From: Neobacillus vireti
GTDB taxonomy: Bacteria; Bacillota; Bacilli; Bacillales; Cytobacillaceae
Direction: 5' to 3'
Assembly (NCBI RefSeq): GCF_001026695.1
Contig: NZ_LDNB01000012.1
Location: 143,813 to 207,812, forward strand
DNA: 64,000 nt
In this document: one piece after another, positions 1 through 10,901 of the stretch
How positions within the stretch are numbered: the stretch's first letter is position 1
Layout of the letters: each line of letters starts with the position of its first letter
The notes under the pieces: generated by a model
Database searches by the model: none
What the model saw: only the letters and a program-made list of their open reading frames with translations
What the model was told of the DNA's origin: nothing
Translations under genes and position numbers: made by a program

Positions 1-66
1 CCCCGCGGAAAGCGCCTGGAACGGAGATCAACATTCCCTTTTAACACAGCCTTATTTTAAAAACGA
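1..66. repeat. Right end of Bacillaceae intergenic repeat (family A)
   Basis: The first ~66 bases (CCCCGCGGAAAGCG, then CGGAGATCAACATTCCC, then ACACAGCC) match the right end of the complete element at 13890-14075. The left part lies outside the window. No coding potential. Confidence 0.75.
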
Positions 67-138
67 ATGAAACTTTTATCGCATTCATACGTACTACATA
101 CAGTCAGTTGAAAAAAAGAAAAAAAGGGGGGACAGCTG

Positions 139-774
139 ATGGTTGAATTGCTTACTGACCCGATTGTTGTAACCGTTCTCTTAACGATTACAGGAATCGG
201 CATTGTGTTAGAACTTTTTTCATCGAAGTTTGGTATCGCGGGGTTTATTGGTGTATTTGCATTATTGCTATTCTTTTATGGTCATTTTCAGGCAGGACTT
301 GTGGGATTTGGTACATTAGTTCTGTTTGTGGCAGGAATTCTTCTTATTTTTTTAGAGTTCTTTGTACCGGGGGCGGTTGCGGGAACACTTGGTGTTGCTG
401 CGTTAATCCTAAGTCTTTTTTTATCAGGAGAAGATGCCTTGCAGATGGGGGTTTCCATCTTAATTGCGATCATCATTTCTATTATCGTTTTCTTTATCAT
501 GATTAAGATGTTTGACAAAAAGCTGGTGCTGTTTAGCAAAATGGTACTGTCTGATTCAGCTGGAAATGAGAACGGGTATGTTTCTAATATTAACCGGACA
601 GACCTTTTGGGCAAGACAGGGACAGCATTAACAGTCTTAAGGCCGGCTGGCACGGTTATCATTAATCATGAACGAATCGATGTGGTCAGCGAAGGCGGCT
701 TTATTGAACAGGATGCCAGAGTGAAAGTAATTAAAGTTGAAGGAGCCCGCATTGTAGTAAGAGAAGTGAAATAG
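139..774 (+). CDS. nfeD: NfeD-family membrane protein, short form without protease domain
   Basis: Partner of the flotillin encoded just downstream; NfeD proteins carry membrane segments and a cytoplasmic OB-fold. The sequence shows four to five hydrophobic segments in residues ~8-125 and a C-terminal OB-like domain (~140-210, with LLGKTGTALTVLRPAG and RIDVVSEGGFI). The B. subtilis counterpart YqeZ is about twice as long, with an N-terminal ClpP-like serine protease domain that is absent here. The ATG has a strong ribosome site (AGGGGGG, 125-131), and only 138 nt incl. a repeat end lie upstream, so this short form is the likely gene product. First gene of an operon with floA (19 nt gap). Confidence 0.88.
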   Translation: MVELLTDPIVVTVLLTITGIGIVLELFSSKFGIAGFIGVFALLLFFYGHFQAGLVGFGTLVLFVAGILLIFLEFFVPGAVAGTLGVAALILSLFLSGEDALQMGVSILIAIIISIIVFFIMIKMFDKKLVLFSKMVLSDSAGNENGYVSNINRTDLLGKTGTALTVLRPAGTVIINHERIDVVSEGGFIEQDARVKVIKVEGARIVVREVK

Positions 775-793
775 TTGAAGGAGGTTTTAATAA

Positions 794-1786
794 ATGGAAA
801 TTAATGATGGAACAATTTTTATTCTTGCTGTTGTCGTCGTTGCTTTAATTCTTTTTGGAATTCTATTATCCTTTGTACCAGTCATGCTCTGGATTTCAGC
901 ACTTGCTGCCGGAGTACGCATCAGTATTTTTACATTAGTAGGGATGAGACTTAGAAGGGTAACTCCAAGCAGGGTCGTTAACCCGCTGATTAAAGCTCAT
1001 AAAGCTGGAATCAATGTCACAATTAATCAGCTTGAAAGCCATTACCTTGCCGGCGGGAATGTCGATAGGGTAGTAAATGCTTTGATTGCCGCGCACCGTG
1101 CCAATATCGAACTATCGTTTGAACGCTGTGCCGCCATCGATCTAGCGGGTCGTGACGTGTTAGAAGCGGTGCAAATGAGTGTTAATCCAAAAGTTATCGA
1201 AACTCCGTTTATTGCGGGTGTTGCGATGAATGGGATTGAAGTTAAAGCAAAGGCTAGAATTACCGTTCGTGCCAATATCGAGCGTCTTGTCGGTGGTGCC
1301 GGTGAAGAAACGGTTGTTGCCCGTGTTGGTGAAGGGGTCGTTTCTACCATCGGTTCATCAGATAGTCATAGTAAGGTCCTTGAGAATCCAGATTTAATCT
1401 CACAAACAGTCCTTGCAAAAGGGCTTGATGCAGGTACAGCCTTTGAAATTCTCTCGATTGATATCGCAGACGTTGATATCGGTAAAAACATTGGGGCAGA
1501 GCTGCAAACAGAACAAGCGGAAGCTGATAAGAAGATTGCGCAGGCAAAAGCGGAAGAGCGCCGGGCAATGGCTGTTGCTTCTGAACAAGAAATGAAGGCA
1601 AAAGTACAGGAAATGAGAGCAAAAGTTGTGGAAGCAGAAGCAGAGGTTCCTCTAGCGATGGCCGAAGCGCTTAAATCAGGAAATATCGGTGTGATGGACT
1701 ATATGAACTTTAAAAACATTTCCGCTGATACAGATATGAGAGGCTCCATCGGGAAAATAACTGGTGAGAAAAAGGACGAAAAGTAA
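794..1786 (+). CDS. floA: Flotillin-like protein FloA
   Basis: Scaffold protein of functional membrane microdomains that affects membrane fluidity and oligomeric membrane complexes. At 330 residues it has the usual FloA length. It has an N-terminal hydrophobic region (~7-50), a PHB/SPFH-type domain (~60-220) and an Ala/Glu/Lys-rich helical stretch (~235-300) typical of flotillin oligomerisation, ending in a conserved MDYMNFKNI block. An AAGGAGG ribosome site precedes the ATG. It follows nfeD and is followed by a yqfB-like gene, as in B. subtilis. Confidence 0.96.
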   Translation: MEINDGTIFILAVVVVALILFGILLSFVPVMLWISALAAGVRISIFTLVGMRLRRVTPSRVVNPLIKAHKAGINVTINQLESHYLAGGNVDRVVNALIAAHRANIELSFERCAAIDLAGRDVLEAVQMSVNPKVIETPFIAGVAMNGIEVKAKARITVRANIERLVGGAGEETVVARVGEGVVSTIGSSDSHSKVLENPDLISQTVLAKGLDAGTAFEILSIDIADVDIGKNIGAELQTEQAEADKKIAQAKAEERRAMAVASEQEMKAKVQEMRAKVVEAEAEVPLAMAEALKSGNIGVMDYMNFKNISADTDMRGSIGKITGEKKDEK

Positions 1787-1817
1787 AACCCACTTTAATA
1801 AAAAAGGAGGGTAAGTT

Positions 1818-2288
1818 TTGAATACAATATTAGTCATGATTGTTATCGGTATAATTACTTCGATGGTTAGTAAGGTGAAAAATAATCGCGGACAATCCCC
1901 AAATAAGCCAACTTCAACCAATGGAATCGGGGAAATCCGTAAACTTTTTCAAGAGCTTACTGATAATGAATTAAGTGAACCGAGCCTAATTAAGGAACCA
2001 AGAAAAACAAGCCCGGTAATCGTAGAGCAAAAAACAGCTGCTCCACAAAATCTCGAAAAAGAGTACATGCAGGTAAGGAAAGAGTCTGAATTCAGTCGAG
2101 AGAGAGCGGCCACCTCTCGACAGCAAAAAGAAAGAATCAAAGAACTTGTTGAGAAGGATAAGCAAGATGATGCTGGAACTATTCTTTCTGAATACCCGGA
2201 CGCCAAAACACTGGTTAATGGAATTGTCTGGTCAGAAATTCTTGGTGAGCCTCGTTCGAAAAAACCGTATTTTTCTAAAAGAGGCTAA
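1818..2288 (+). CDS. Hypothetical protein, YqfB-position (TTG start)
   Basis: Sits where yqfB lies in B. subtilis, after floA. The 156-residue product has one N-terminal hydrophobic segment (~3-17), then a polar, charged, probably disordered region rich in Glu, Lys and Gln, and a more conserved-looking C-terminus (EYPDAKTLVNGIVWSEILG). The start is TTG, 5 nt after AAAAGGAGGGTAAG. It probably belongs to the nfeD-floA operon and ends before the strong terminator hairpin at 2325-2373. Function unknown; orthology to YqfB is inferred from position and general architecture only. Confidence 0.75.
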   Translation: MNTILVMIVIGIITSMVSKVKNNRGQSPNKPTSTNGIGEIRKLFQELTDNELSEPSLIKEPRKTSPVIVEQKTAAPQNLEKEYMQVRKESEFSRERAATSRQQKERIKELVEKDKQDDAGTILSEYPDAKTLVNGIVWSEILGEPRSKKPYFSKRG

Positions 2289-2319
2289 ACAGTCCATCAT
2301 AAATCAAATCGAAAAAAAT

Positions 2320-2349
2320 GTGCTAGAACCCCCTTTCATTTCATAAATT
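2320..2349 (+). promoter_or_regulatory. Possible sigma-E promoter inside the terminator loop
   Basis: CATAAATT at 2342-2349 matches the sigma-E -10 consensus CATACAnT at all fixed positions but one. The -35 region (around 2320-2327) is poor. yqfC and yqfD are sigma-E genes in B. subtilis. A start ~7 nt downstream would produce a transcript carrying only the right arm of the hairpin. Confidence 0.35.
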
Positions 2350-2373
2350 GAGATGAAAGGGGGTTCTTTTTTT
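2325..2373 (+). terminator. Perfect intrinsic terminator overlapping the yqfC ribosome site
   Basis: A perfect 15-bp inverted repeat (2325-2339 AGAACCCCCTTTCAT against 2353-2367) with a 13-nt loop, followed by seven T residues that end immediately before the yqfC ATG at 2374. It would stop transcription from the floA operon. The G-run of the right arm (2359-2363) is also the only good ribosome site for yqfC. Confidence 0.9.
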
Positions 2374-2676
2374 ATGGCAAAAAAATGGGGCGGGCGAATC
2401 CGCAATTGGATGGCTAATAAAATGGATCTTCCTCAGGATGTCATGATGGATCTGCCTCGGATCACAATGATTGGCCAAATCCATGTGTATATTGAGAACC
2501 ACCGTGGCTTACTGGCCTTTACCGATAAAGAGCTGCGCCTGCTATTAAAGCAAGGCCAATTGTTGATAAAGGGAAGTTCTTTTGTGATTAAAACGATTTT
2601 ACCTGAAGAAATTTTGTTAGAAGGAAAAATTGATCAGGTCATGTATATAACTGATAATCCGGGAGGAAAAAAATGA
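2374..2676 (+). CDS. yqfC: Sporulation protein YqfC
   Basis: Small sporulation protein made in the mother cell in B. subtilis (sigma-E regulon), where its gene is paired with yqfD. The product is 100 residues, close to the usual 93-100, with a conserved core (LDLPR-like DLPRITMIGQIHVYIENHRGLLAF). I place the start at the ATG at 2374, preceded by GGGGG; a longer reading from 2353 would put the start inside the terminator stem. Its stop overlaps the yqfD start (ATGA), so the two are translationally coupled. Confidence 0.9.
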   Translation: MAKKWGGRIRNWMANKMDLPQDVMMDLPRITMIGQIHVYIENHRGLLAFTDKELRLLLKQGQLLIKGSSFVIKTILPEEILLEGKIDQVMYITDNPGGKK

Positions 2677-3866
2677 AGAACCAGTGGATTGAATTTCTCT
2701 ATGGCAGAGTGACCGTTAAAGTATCTGGGAAGGGGATTGAGCGTTTCTTAAATGTGTTAATAAGGAATGGTATTCATATTTGGAATGTTAAGCGGCATGG
2801 AACGGAGACGATTACCTTTAAAATGAGGCTTCATGATGCCAAGAACATTCGTTTTTATGCAAGAAAAAGCGAATGTTCGATTACATTTTTACGAAGAAGT
2901 GGAATTCCGTTTTTATTCAAAAGATTGTTAAAAAATAGCGGTTTTTTACTAGGTGCAGGAGTTTTCCTCTTGATTATCTTATTGTTATCTAACGTTATTT
3001 GGGGCATTGAAATAAAAGGTGCCAAGCCTGCGACAGAATACAAAATTCGCAAAGAATTGGACAAGATGGGTGTGAAAATTGGCAAGGTTCAATTTTTCGT
3101 TAAAAATGTGGAAGGAATACAGCGGCAATTAACGAATAACATTGGCGATCTTACGTGGATTGGCGTGGAGTTAAACGGGACAACCTATCATCTTCAAGCG
3201 GTCGAAAAAAATGAGCCCAAAAAGCCAGAGAATTTATCCCCGCAAAATCTTGTCGCGAAAAAGAAGGCCACTATTGTAAAGATGTTTATTGAAACGGGTC
3301 AGCCGGTGGTTGAAAGGAATGACCATGTAGAGCCGGGGCAGATACTCGTTTCTGGGGTGTATGGACAAGAAGGTAACACAGAGTTAGTTGCAGCTACGGG
3401 GAAGGTTTGGGGTGAAACTTGGTATAAAAGTAACGTCAAACTTCCGTTAATAACGAACTTTAAGGTATATAACGGCAAGGAAAAACAAAAACGATCTCTT
3501 TTAATGGGCAATTGGGAAATCCCAATTTGGGGCTTTGGAAAGCCGGAGTTTGAAAAATATGAGACAGAAAAGGATGTTCGTAAAATTCACTTTTTAAAGT
3601 GGGATTTGCCAATATCCTATGTTCATAAAACAATTAGAGAACGGGAAGAGTTTACTCGTGAATATACAAACGAAGAAGCAGAAAAAGAAGCGCTTAACTT
3701 GGCAAGAAAACAAATAAAAAGCGAATTAGATGAAGATGCTATCATCAAAGATGAAAAAATTTTACACAAGTCAACTAAAAATGGTAAAGTTATACTAGAT
3801 ATTCACTTTAAAATAATTGAAAATATAGCAGTCGGACAACCGATATTCAAGGAGACACCTGAATGA
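2673..3866 (+). CDS. yqfD: Sporulation protein YqfD
   Basis: Stage-IV-type sporulation membrane protein of the YqfD family, 397 residues, the usual length. One clear membrane segment (~90-112: FLLGAGVFLLIILLLSNVIW) separates an N-terminal cytoplasmic part from a large extracytoplasmic domain. It overlaps yqfC by 4 nt at its start and phoH by 4 nt at its end, so the three genes form one translational unit. Its biochemical role is unknown. Confidence 0.93.
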   Translation: MKNQWIEFLYGRVTVKVSGKGIERFLNVLIRNGIHIWNVKRHGTETITFKMRLHDAKNIRFYARKSECSITFLRRSGIPFLFKRLLKNSGFLLGAGVFLLIILLLSNVIWGIEIKGAKPATEYKIRKELDKMGVKIGKVQFFVKNVEGIQRQLTNNIGDLTWIGVELNGTTYHLQAVEKNEPKKPENLSPQNLVAKKKATIVKMFIETGQPVVERNDHVEPGQILVSGVYGQEGNTELVAATGKVWGETWYKSNVKLPLITNFKVYNGKEKQKRSLLMGNWEIPIWGFGKPEFEKYETEKDVRKIHFLKWDLPISYVHKTIREREEFTREYTNEEAEKEALNLARKQIKSELDEDAIIKDEKILHKSTKNGKVILDIHFKIIENIAVGQPIFKETPE

Positions 3867-4825
3867 CAGAAAAATTAACAACAATTAACGTACAGCTAGA
3901 AAACCCAGCCGAGGCGATTACACTGTTGGGTAACTCTGATCAAAATTTAAAAATAATTGAACAAGAACTTGATGTCTCCATCATTACAAGAGGGGAATCT
4001 GTTAATTTGTCAGGCGACGAAGAGAAGGTCAGCCTTGCAGGGGAAATTCTTGACAAATTAATGATTGTGATTCGAAAGGGAATTAATATTAGCCAAAGAG
4101 ATGTTCTCTATGCGGTGCAAATGGCGAATAAGGGAACACTTGATTACTTTGTCAATTTGTATGATGAGGAAATCGGCAAAAATGTCAAAGGTAAAACCAT
4201 TCGGATTAAAACCCTCGGACAAAGACAATATGTAATGGCGATAAAAAAGCATGATCTTGTCTTTGGGATTGGGCCAGCTGGAACGGGGAAAACCTATCTA
4301 GCAGTTGTTATGGCAGTGGGTGCCCTAAAAAACGGTCGAGTAAATAAAATTATTTTAACGAGGCCGGCTGTTGAAGCAGGAGAAAGTCTTGGGTTTTTGC
4401 CCGGAGACTTGAAAGAAAAGGTGGATCCTTATTTAAGGCCCCTGTATGACGCTTTAAACGACGTTTTAGGCGTCGAACATACACAGCGGTTAATTGAACG
4501 GGGGACGATTGAAATCGCTCCTCTTGCCTATATGAGAGGCCGTACGTTAGATGATGCTTTTGTTATTTTAGATGAGGCCCAAAATACGACACATGCCCAA
4601 ATGAAAATGTTTTTGACAAGACTAGGCTTTGGCTCGAAAATGATTATTACTGGCGACAAAACGCAAATTGATTTGCCGAAGGGAGCGAAATCCGGATTAA
4701 TTGCAGCGGAAGAAATTTTACAAAATGTCAACGGCATTTCGTTTACCTTTTTAGAACAAACCGATGTTGTCCGTCACCCGCTAGTAGGCAGGATTATTGA
4801 AGCGTATGAGAAGAAAACAGATTAA
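3863..4825 (+). CDS. phoH: PhoH family ATPase
   Basis: Cytoplasmic P-loop NTPase related to the N-terminal half of superfamily I helicases; probably acts on RNA, together with YbeY and Era encoded downstream. The Walker A motif GPAGTGKT is at residues 137-144 and a DEAQN Walker B motif follows at ~238. The N-terminal ~100 residues include a KH-like segment. At 320 residues the length is standard. It starts in an ATGA overlap with yqfD and is followed by a strong terminator. Confidence 0.96.
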   Translation: MTEKLTTINVQLENPAEAITLLGNSDQNLKIIEQELDVSIITRGESVNLSGDEEKVSLAGEILDKLMIVIRKGINISQRDVLYAVQMANKGTLDYFVNLYDEEIGKNVKGKTIRIKTLGQRQYVMAIKKHDLVFGIGPAGTGKTYLAVVMAVGALKNGRVNKIILTRPAVEAGESLGFLPGDLKEKVDPYLRPLYDALNDVLGVEHTQRLIERGTIEIAPLAYMRGRTLDDAFVILDEAQNTTHAQMKMFLTRLGFGSKMIITGDKTQIDLPKGAKSGLIAAEEILQNVNGISFTFLEQTDVVRHPLVGRIIEAYEKKTD

Positions 4826-4831
4826 ATTAAC

Positions 4832-4873
4832 ACAAGGGGTAAACCAGTATAAATGGTTTACCCCTTGTTTTCT
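4832..4873 (+). terminator. Intrinsic terminator after phoH
   Basis: Perfect 15-bp inverted repeat (ACAAGGGGTAAACCA and its complement at 4854-4868) with a 7-nt loop and a T-rich tail. Confidence 0.9.
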
Positions 4874-5012
4874 TACCAAAATAATCAATCTTCTTCGTTT
4901 AGTGGATGAAACTTGATAGAAAAACTGTTATCATTTTACATAAAGCGAACTTTCAGTAATAATATGTTTATTCTTGCGTAATAATGTCGGGCAGTGTTTT
5001 GGGGGGATAAAG

Positions 5013-7187
5013 TTGGAAAAGCTGCAGAAATACTTTATACGGGTACGAAAATTGCTCGATTTTACTTTTTTTCGCATCCTATTTTTTATTGTATTAGGAG
5101 CCATCCTTTTTGCCGCAATGTATAGTCAAGTAAAACCAGAAAAACTTGACTTGGGCTTGTTTTCCGTTGCTGAAAAAACGATTCGATCCCCTGGGACAGT
5201 GGAGGATAAAAAAAGTACCGAGAAAAAACGGAAAGAGGCACGCGACCAAGTCCAGCCTGTTTATACCTTAAAAAATGAATACACGCAAAACCGAGTGGAT
5301 TTAATTACGTCTATTTTTTCCGCAGCAGCAGAGGTCAATGATGAAATAAAAGAAGAAATGAAGAAGCAGGAAGAGCCGGCTACTGTGGAAAAACCGGCAA
5401 ATGAGGAGCCGAGTGTATCAGAAAAAGTGACAAGGCTTAAAGCAAAATTGACCTCCGGTGTTTCGAAGGATCTCCCAGGTCAAGTGTTCTCAAGCTTAGT
5501 CCAAGCTAGTAACGATGAGTTGTCGATCGCTAAGGATTTAACCGTAACAGCAATCAACAATGTGATGACGAAAAGAATCCCTGGGGATGAAGTAGAAAAC
5601 GCCAAAAAGCGAGTCGAAGAAGAATTAAAATACGCATCATTAAATGAAAGTTTAAGAACCGCTGCGATTGCATTAGGCAGGTATGCAGTCATTCAAAATG
5701 AATTTTATGACCCCGCTGCCACAGAGGATTTGCGCCTGCAGGCGGCTGAAAACGTAGAGCATGTAAAGATTCTTCAGGGGCAAATCATTGTCGAAGAAGG
5801 AAAATTGATTAATCAGGATATTTATCATCAGTTAAAGCTAGTCGGTCTTCTTAACACTGAAAAATCATTTAAACCATTAATTGGCTTAGTTGTTTTAATT
5901 ACCATAATCCTTTCGGCTGTCTTTTATTATTTTTATCAAATGAAATCTCTTCCCGAGAAACGGCAAATGTTTTTATTATTGTATGGGATTATTTTTCTCC
6001 TTTCCATTTTAATTATGAAACTGGTCAGTCTGCTGCAAATATTTAATTACGCGGGAATTGGCTATTTATTCCCTGCCGCGATGGGGGGCATGCTAATTAA
6101 GATATTAATTGATGAAAAGCTGGCGATCCTCACGGCGATTATTCTGGCGGTTTGCGGTAGTGTTCTTTTCAATGAAGGTGTGACGGGAACCCTAAATTTT
6201 TCAGAAGGTATTTATATCCTTTTTAGCGCTTTAGCGGGCATCCTGTTTTTAAGCGGGCAAAATCATCGCTCGAAAATATTGCAAGCAGGCTCGATTGCGT
6301 CATTAGTCAATCTTTTGGCGATAGTGGCGCTAATGTTTCTGCCGAACGGTCAGTTTTCAGGAATCGAATATGGGTATTATCTTCTTACAGCCTTGGTATC
6401 AGGAATTGGCTCGGCTGTGTTAACCATCGGCTTACTGCCTTTTTTAGAGGCTAGTTTTGGGATTCTCTCAACGATGAGATTGATTGAACTATCTAATCCC
6501 AATCACCCGCTGCTTAGAAAAATTTTAATGGAGGCACCCGGTACATATCATCATAGTGTAATGGTCGCTAATTTAGCAGAATCTGCATGTGAGGCAATTG
6601 GGGCAAACGGTCTGTTGGCAAGGGTTGGCAGCTATTATCATGATATTGGTAAAACAAAAAGGCCAAACTTTTTTATTGAAAATCAAATGCACCATGACAA
6701 TCCGCATGATCGCTTACCGCCAGACAAGAGTTCTCATATCATCATTGCGCATGTAATAGACGGTTCATCCATCTTGAAGAAATACCATATGCCTAAAGAA
6801 ATTATTGATATTGCCGAACAGCATCATGGGACAACTTTATTGAAATTTTTCTACCATAAGGCGCTCCAAAACGATGAAGAAACAAAGGAAAGCGATTTTC
6901 GCTACCAGGGACCAAAGGCGCAAACGAAAGAGTCTGCTGTGGTTGGCATTGCAGACAGCGTGGAGGCAGCAGTCCGATCTTTATCACAGCCCACGCCCGA
7001 ATTAATTGAATCGCTTGTCAATAAAATTGTCGCTGACCGGCTCCAGGATGGTCAATTAAATGAATGTGATATCACGATCAAGGAAATTGAAACGGTAACC
7101 CATACGTTATGCGAAACATTAAAGGGGATTTTTCACTCACGGATTGAATATCCAGAAATGACGAAAAAGAAGGTGAAGCAAGCATGA
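5013..7187 (+). CDS. pgpH: Cyclic-di-AMP phosphodiesterase PgpH (7TM-HD)
   Basis: Membrane HD-domain hydrolase of the second messenger c-di-AMP. One N-terminal membrane segment, an extracytoplasmic domain (~40-290), seven predicted membrane segments (~290-490), and a cytoplasmic HD domain with the HD pair at H543-D544 ([12 protein letters not shown]), then HHDNPHDR and EQHHGTT. I choose the TTG at 5013 (MEKLQKYF, 724 residues), with GGGGGG at 5001-5006; the more upstream TTG at 4974 has no ribosome site. B. subtilis PgpH has 711 residues. The stop overlaps the ybeY start by 4 nt. Confidence 0.95.
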   Translation: MEKLQKYFIRVRKLLDFTFFRILFFIVLGAILFAAMYSQVKPEKLDLGLFSVAEKTIRSPGTVEDKKSTEKKRKEARDQVQPVYTLKNEYTQNRVDLITSIFSAAAEVNDEIKEEMKKQEEPATVEKPANEEPSVSEKVTRLKAKLTSGVSKDLPGQVFSSLVQASNDELSIAKDLTVTAINNVMTKRIPGDEVENAKKRVEEELKYASLNESLRTAAIALGRYAVIQNEFYDPAATEDLRLQAAENVEHVKILQGQIIVEEGKLINQDIYHQLKLVGLLNTEKSFKPLIGLVVLITIILSAVFYYFYQMKSLPEKRQMFLLLYGIIFLLSILIMKLVSLLQIFNYAGIGYLFPAAMGGMLIKILIDEKLAILTAIILAVCGSVLFNEGVTGTLNFSEGIYILFSALAGILFLSGQNHRSKILQAGSIASLVNLLAIVALMFLPNGQFSGIEYGYYLLTALVSGIGSAVLTIGLLPFLEASFGILSTMRLIELSNPNHPLLRKILMEAPGTYHHSVMVANLAESACEAIGANGLLARVGSYYHDIGKTKRPNFFIENQMHHDNPHDRLPPDKSSHIIIAHVIDGSSILKKYHMPKEIIDIAEQHHGTTLLKFFYHKALQNDEETKESDFRYQGPKAQTKESAVVGIADSVEAAVRSLSQPTPELIESLVNKIVADRLQDGQLNECDITIKEIETVTHTLCETLKGIFHSRIEYPEMTKKKVKQA

Positions 7188-7654
7188 CATTACTGATTGA
7201 TTGTATTGATGAAACCAATGAACTATCAGACGAACAAATGCTTGAAATTGAAAGAGTATTAAATTTTGCCGCAAATAAACAAAATGTTGAAATCAATAGC
7301 GAAGTTTCGGTCACATTTGTTTCTAATGAGAGAATTCAGGAGATTAACCGGGAATATCGCATGAAAGATGCCCCAACCGATGTTATTTCTTTTGCTATGG
7401 AAGAACTGGGTGAAGGTGAAATTGAAATAACCGGAAACCAGCTTCCTCGTGTCCTTGGGGATATTATTATCTCTGTTCCAAAAACAAAAGAACAGGCTGA
7501 GGAGTATGGGCATTCTTTTATTCGAGAGCTCGGATTTCTCGCGGTTCATGGTTTCCTGCATCTCTTAGGCTATGACCACATGAGCGAGGATGAAGAAAGA
7601 GAAATGTTCACTCTGCAAAAGGAAATATTAAACGAGTATGGACTCACAAGATAA
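7184..7654 (+). CDS. ybeY: Endoribonuclease YbeY
   Basis: Metal-dependent single-strand endoribonuclease in 16S rRNA maturation and ribosome quality control. The zinc motif H122-x3-H126-x5-H132 is intact ([11 protein letters not shown]), and the length (156) is normal. It overlaps pgpH by 4 nt and dgkA by 17 nt. Its neighbours phoH and era are functional partners in ribosome biogenesis across bacteria. Confidence 0.97.
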   Translation: MTLLIDCIDETNELSDEQMLEIERVLNFAANKQNVEINSEVSVTFVSNERIQEINREYRMKDAPTDVISFAMEELGEGEIEITGNQLPRVLGDIIISVPKTKEQAEEYGHSFIRELGFLAVHGFLHLLGYDHMSEDEEREMFTLQKEILNEYGLTR

Positions 7655-8018
7655 ACGTAATCCGATATCTTTCATTAGCTCTTTGTCATATGCCATTTCA
7701 GGGGTTAAGATAGCTCTTAGAGCAGAAAGAAATATGAGGATTCATTTCATTAGCTCTATCTTTGTTTTAATCGGTTCGTTTTATTTTTCGATTACGAAAA
7801 TAGAGTGGTTATTTATCCTTTTCGCGATTAGCGGCATGTTTGCCTTAGAGCTGGTGAATACCGCGATCGAGCGTGTGGTTGACCTAATGACAGAAGAATA
7901 TCATCCACTTGCAAAACAAGCGAAAGATTTGGCTGCCGGGGCAGTCTTAGTTTATGCTGTCCTCTCGGTAGCAATTGGGATGATCATTTTTTTTCCTTAC
8001 ATTCTAAATTTATTTTAG
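7638..8018 (+). CDS. dgkA: Diacylglycerol/undecaprenol kinase DgkA
   Basis: Small integral membrane kinase of the DgkA family; in Gram-positives it phosphorylates undecaprenol rather than diacylglycerol, recycling the cell-wall lipid carrier. At 126 residues it has three predicted membrane helices (~33-50, 53-72, 98-120) and the family signature ([15 protein letters not shown] around residues 75-89, with the catalytic Glu region). It begins inside the end of ybeY. A weak hairpin follows at 8091-8152. Confidence 0.95.
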   Translation: MDSQDKRNPISFISSLSYAISGVKIALRAERNMRIHFISSIFVLIGSFYFSITKIEWLFILFAISGMFALELVNTAIERVVDLMTEEYHPLAKQAKDLAAGAVLVYAVLSVAIGMIIFFPYILNLF

Positions 8019-8090
8019 CAACGGTTTGAAAAGGGAAAGGGAATTCGGTAAAATTACATTTCAGCTTATAATTCTTGGATAGGTTGATTT

Positions 8091-8152
8091 GTGAGAAAAT
8101 TCTAATTTTTTTATTACTTTTTTGTTGCAAGTAATGATTTTCTCTCATTTTT
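8091..8152 (+). terminator. Possible long interrupted terminator hairpin after dgkA
   Basis: GTGAGAAAAT (8091-8100) can pair with ATTTTCTCTCA (8137-8147) and ATTACTT with AAGTAAT inside it, followed by TTTTT. The stem is interrupted, so the terminator role is uncertain. Confidence 0.45.
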
Positions 8153-8164
8153 GATGTAAAATAA

Positions 8165-9512
<1,348 letters not shown>

Positions 9513-9668
9513 TAATCACCCTAATAAAATATTATCTTATCTACAAATTATGCATGGACAACATTAACAATATTTTCGTCTTATGATTTTTGCGCTGGCA
9601 GGCTATGATAATTGTAAGGTTTGGGACCCGAATAAAGCTAGTCTAAATATTGAAAGGTGGGGTTTTCG

Positions 9669-9812
9669 TTGATGGATTTTACGTGGAAAGTATTCCTTCA
9701 GACAGGTAATATTGACACATATCTTCTCTTCAAAGAGCTTGAGAAGGAAAACCAAGAAATACCCGGAAATCTGAATGAAGAGCTAGCACAAATCGATTTT
9801 CCCGTTTCATAA
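9669..9812 (+). CDS. yqzL: YqzL family small protein
   Basis: A 47-codon gene between era and recO whose product reads MMDFTWKVFLQTGNIDTYLL and continues with charged residues to IDFPVS. This matches the YqzL family, found at the same place in B. subtilis. I choose the TTG at 9669 because AGGTGG (9655-9660) is then 8 nt away; an ATG directly follows at 9672. Function unknown. Confidence 0.88.
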   Translation: MMDFTWKVFLQTGNIDTYLLFKELEKENQEIPGNLNEELAQIDFPVS

Positions 9813-9848
9813 GCAAGTCTTTCGCGCTCCTTAAGAAGGTGGCTTTTA

Positions 9849-10601
9849 ATGCTTCAGAAGTGTGAAGGCATCGTGATTAGAACGACAGATTACAGTGAAA
9901 CTAATAAGATTGTAACTATATATACAAGGGAATGGGGAAAGATTGGTGCGATGGCACGAGGAGCTAAAAAGCCAAACAGCCGCCTTTCCTCGATTACCCA
10001 GTTGTTTACACATGGGTATTTTCTCATTTCTAGAGGTTCCGGATTAGGAAGCTTACAGCAGGGAGAAATCATTACCTCATTTCGTTCGATCGGTGAGGAT
10101 ATCTTTTTAACTGCCTATGCAAGTTACATTGTTGAATTAACTGATAAGTGTACAGACGAGAAAAAACCAAACCCGTTTCATTTTGAATTGCTTTATCAAA
10201 CATTAAATTTCATGAATGAAGGCTATGACCCGGATATTCTAATGAATATTTATGAGATGAAAATGTTAAATGTCATCGGTATGTATCCCATCTTAAATCA
10301 ATGTTCCATCTGCGGCAGTACAGATGGACATTTTTCCTTTTCGATTCGGGAAGGTGGATTTATCTGCCACCGCTGTTTAGATAAGGATCCGTATCATTTT
10401 AAATTATCAACAGCAGCAGTTAAATTATTACGGCTATTTTATTATTTTGATCTTTCCAGGTTAGGTAATATTTCGGTTAAACAAGAAACAAAGGCTGAAT
10501 TGAAAAAAGTGATTACTGCTTATTATGAAGAGTATTCCGGCTTACATCTCAAAACAAAAAAATTCCTTAATTCCATGGATCAATTTCGCAATCTTTTATA
10601 A
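9849..10601 (+). CDS. recO: DNA repair protein RecO
   Basis: Recombination mediator that works with RecF and RecR to load RecA on SSB-covered DNA. N-terminal OB-fold (~1-80, [20 protein letters not shown]) and a four-cysteine zinc site (CSICGS ... CHRC, ~150-180). 250 residues, normal length. AAGAAGGTGG lies upstream of the ATG. Confidence 0.97.
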   Translation: MLQKCEGIVIRTTDYSETNKIVTIYTREWGKIGAMARGAKKPNSRLSSITQLFTHGYFLISRGSGLGSLQQGEIITSFRSIGEDIFLTAYASYIVELTDKCTDEKKPNPFHFELLYQTLNFMNEGYDPDILMNIYEMKMLNVIGMYPILNQCSICGSTDGHFSFSIREGGFICHRCLDKDPYHFKLSTAAVKLLRLFYYFDLSRLGNISVKQETKAELKKVITAYYEEYSGLHLKTKKFLNSMDQFRNLL

Positions 10602-10659
10602 TTGCCTTGTTGACAATGTTTAGAGTATTGGTTAAAATTTTGGTTAATAAAATAATTGC

Positions 10660-10869
10660 AGTGACGGAAAAGAGTAGTTAGTCAACTCTATAAAAGCGAA
10701 CCTAGGACAGTGTAAGCTAGGGTATAGGGCACTAACGAAGGCGTTCTTGAGCAATCAAGTGTTGTAATAACACAACTTAAAGAGGCTGCTATCATGGCAG
10801 CAAATAGGGTGGAACCGCGGGTAACTCTCGTCCCTATGCTTAATTAAGCATAGGGACGAGAGTTTTTTT
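10660..10869 (+). promoter_or_regulatory. T-box riboswitch (glycine) controlling the GlyRS gene
   Basis: The leader holds the canonical T-box sequence AGGGTGGAACCGCGGG at 10806-10821, a stem I region from ~10675, and a terminator formed by the palindrome at 10824-10863 with a T-run to 10869. A candidate specifier codon GGC (Gly) lies at 10740-10742 on the 3' side of stem I. Uncharged tRNA-Gly would favour the antiterminator and readthrough into the synthetase gene. The exact specifier is inferred from position and from the downstream gene. Confidence 0.93.
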
Positions 10870-10901
10870 GTTTTATATTTTTAAAAAAGGAGCGAAAAGC
10901 A

